From: Actinomycetota bacterium
GTDB taxonomy: Bacteria; Actinomycetota; Actinomycetes; Streptosporangiales; Streptosporangiaceae
Length of the DNA stretch: 5,955 nucleotides
Direction: 5' to 3'
Assembly (NCBI GenBank): GCA_003161205.1
Contig: PMOU01000633.1
Location: forward strand, 392-6,346
Shown: piece by piece, positions 5,142 to 5,955 of the stretch
Numbering within the stretch: position 1 is the first letter of the stretch
Layout of the letters: the number at the start of each line of letters is the position of its first letter
The notes under the pieces: generated by a model
Databases searched by the model: none
What the model saw: only the letters and a program-made list of their open reading frames with translations
What the model was told of the DNA's origin: nothing
Translations under genes and position numbers: made by a program

Positions 5142-5955
5142 TCACGGGGTCAACTGTGTGCGGTGCTCATCTCCCGCGGTTCTGCGCCGCGCCGTGACGA
5201 GAGCCGCGGCTGTGCTAGCGCGAATCGGCCGCCCGAGTCGTTCATAAATGGCCTGGTATTCACGTTCAAGGGCTTGACGTTGGCCCGGTGAAAGCCGGGC
5301 GTGAAACGACATCGTCCGCATGAGCGCATTGACCTCTTCGGCAGTGTGCTCGACGAGCTGTGGCATGACTGCCACCTGAACATCACCGAACAAGCGGCCG
5401 GCATAGCCTTGCCCTATGTCGTAGCTGCCGAGCCACGCCCATACCTCGGAGACGTTGCCACGGCGTTGCTCCATCCCGGCGAGCGTGGCGTCGAGATCCC
5501 TGTAGGTCGGCCAGGTAGCGGCAACGTCCGGGGCGATCCTTCTTATCGCAGCAAGCGCTGCTTCCTGATCTGGCTTGCTGCGCGGCTCCTCAAGTCCGCA
5601 GTATTGCACGAGGGCGAGCGTTCCACCGGGGACAAGCACGTCAGCCGTCTTCTGCCAGCTAACCTTGGGGTCGATCCAGTGAAACGCCGAAGCAGAGAAC
5701 ACGGCCTGGAACTGCTCGCGGGGAAGCAAGGCATCCTCGAACTGGGCGTTGACGAACTCCACCTCCCCGGCACCCTCCAGGTTCTGCCTGGCCAGTGCTA
5801 TGAGGCTCGCGCCGGGTTCGAGTGCTGTGACGTGCAGGCCGCGAGCGACGAGGCCGCGCGTCAGCTGGCCGCTTCCACACCCGACCTCCAGCACATGATC
5901 ACCGCTGCTGATCCCCGCGACCCGGCAAGCCTGGTCGATGAGTTCGTCAGGATAA
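5142..5955 (-). CDS. Class I SAM-dependent methyltransferase (N-terminus outside window)
   Basis: The frame stays open to the right edge. Upstream of the internal GTG at 5894 it reads YPDELIDQACRVAGISSGDH, which is normal family sequence, so the start lies beyond the window and about 270 residues are visible. The Rossmann-fold motifs are motif I VLEVGCGSGQLT (fragment residues 21-32), the acidic end of strand 2 in TALEPG (Glu46, ribose contact), FEDALLP (72-78), the post-motif FSASAFHWIDP (86-96), and LVPGGTLALVQY. The C-terminal half (HTAEEVNALMRTMSFHARLSPGQR) resembles a common actinobacterial group of small-molecule methyltransferases of uncertain substrate. The acceptor cannot be predicted. 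The gene converges on bkdR with a 26-bp gap and belongs to a transcription unit that starts outside the window. A functional link to bkd is not indicated. Confidence 0.88.
   Translation of the reverse strand, partial: YPDELIDQACRVAGISSGDHVLEVGCGSGQLTRGLVARGLHVTALEPGASLIALARQNLEGAGEVEFVNAQFEDALLPREQFQAVFSASAFHWIDPKVSWQKTADVLVPGGTLALVQYCGLEEPRSKPDQEAALAAIRRIAPDVAATWPTYRDLDATLAGMEQRRGNVSEVWAWLGSYDIGQGYAGRLFGDVQVAVMPQLVEHTAEEVNALMRTMSFHARLSPGQRQALEREYQAIYERLGRPIRASTAAALVTARRRTAGDEHRTQLTP

Noticed and set aside
1..5955. CRISPR array, tRNA, riboswitch, transposase or attachment site
   Set aside because: I saw no regularly spaced repeats, cloverleaf-like sequence, conserved riboswitch core, transposase motif or flanking direct repeats anywhere in the window.

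Overview
The window looks like chromosomal DNA from a high-GC actinomycete. GC is high throughout, third codon positions are strongly GC-biased, TTA codons are almost absent, and the protein families match those of Streptomyces, Streptosporangium and their relatives. There are seven protein genes, two of them cut by the window edges. I found no tRNA, rRNA, CRISPR array, insertion sequence or integrase. No stretch over 300 bases lacks a gene. The longest non-coding stretch is the 118-bp divergent promoter region at 4527-4644.

Left part (1-1170, + strand): the 3' end of a DHA2-type (EmrB/QacA-like) MFS drug exporter, followed after 5 bp by a MerR-family regulator. The two probably form an efflux operon with its regulator.

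Centre (about 1170-4526, - strand): a compact operon for a 2-oxoacid dehydrogenase complex, in order E1-alpha, E1-beta, E2. The junctions are an ATGA overlap and a directly abutting TAG|ATG, so translation is probably coupled. Actinobacterial pyruvate dehydrogenase normally uses a homodimeric AceE-type E1. A separate alpha/beta E1 next to an Lrp-type regulator therefore points to the branched-chain 2-oxoacid dehydrogenase (Bkd). Bkd breaks down Val/Leu/Ile and supplies branched acyl-CoA primers for fatty acids and polyketides. No E3 (lipoamide dehydrogenase) gene is visible and it must be encoded elsewhere.

Right part: a divergent Lrp/AsnC regulator (likely bkdR, + strand, 4645-5115) shares the promoter region with the operon. 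That region holds a perfect 8-bp inverted repeat (GTCTAGAT, 11-nt spacer, ATCTAGAC), a good -10 on each strand, and a bkdR promoter placed so that its mRNA is probably leaderless. A class I SAM-dependent methyltransferase (- strand, 5142 to beyond the window) converges on bkdR with a 26-bp gap.

The oddest point is the 3' end of the E2 gene. Its frame has no stop where the family normally ends (about 1170). It continues 86 codons antisense through the convergent merR gene, in exact codon register, to the first CTA codon of merR. Otherwise the window is an ordinary metabolic locus, and I see no convincing undescribed system.
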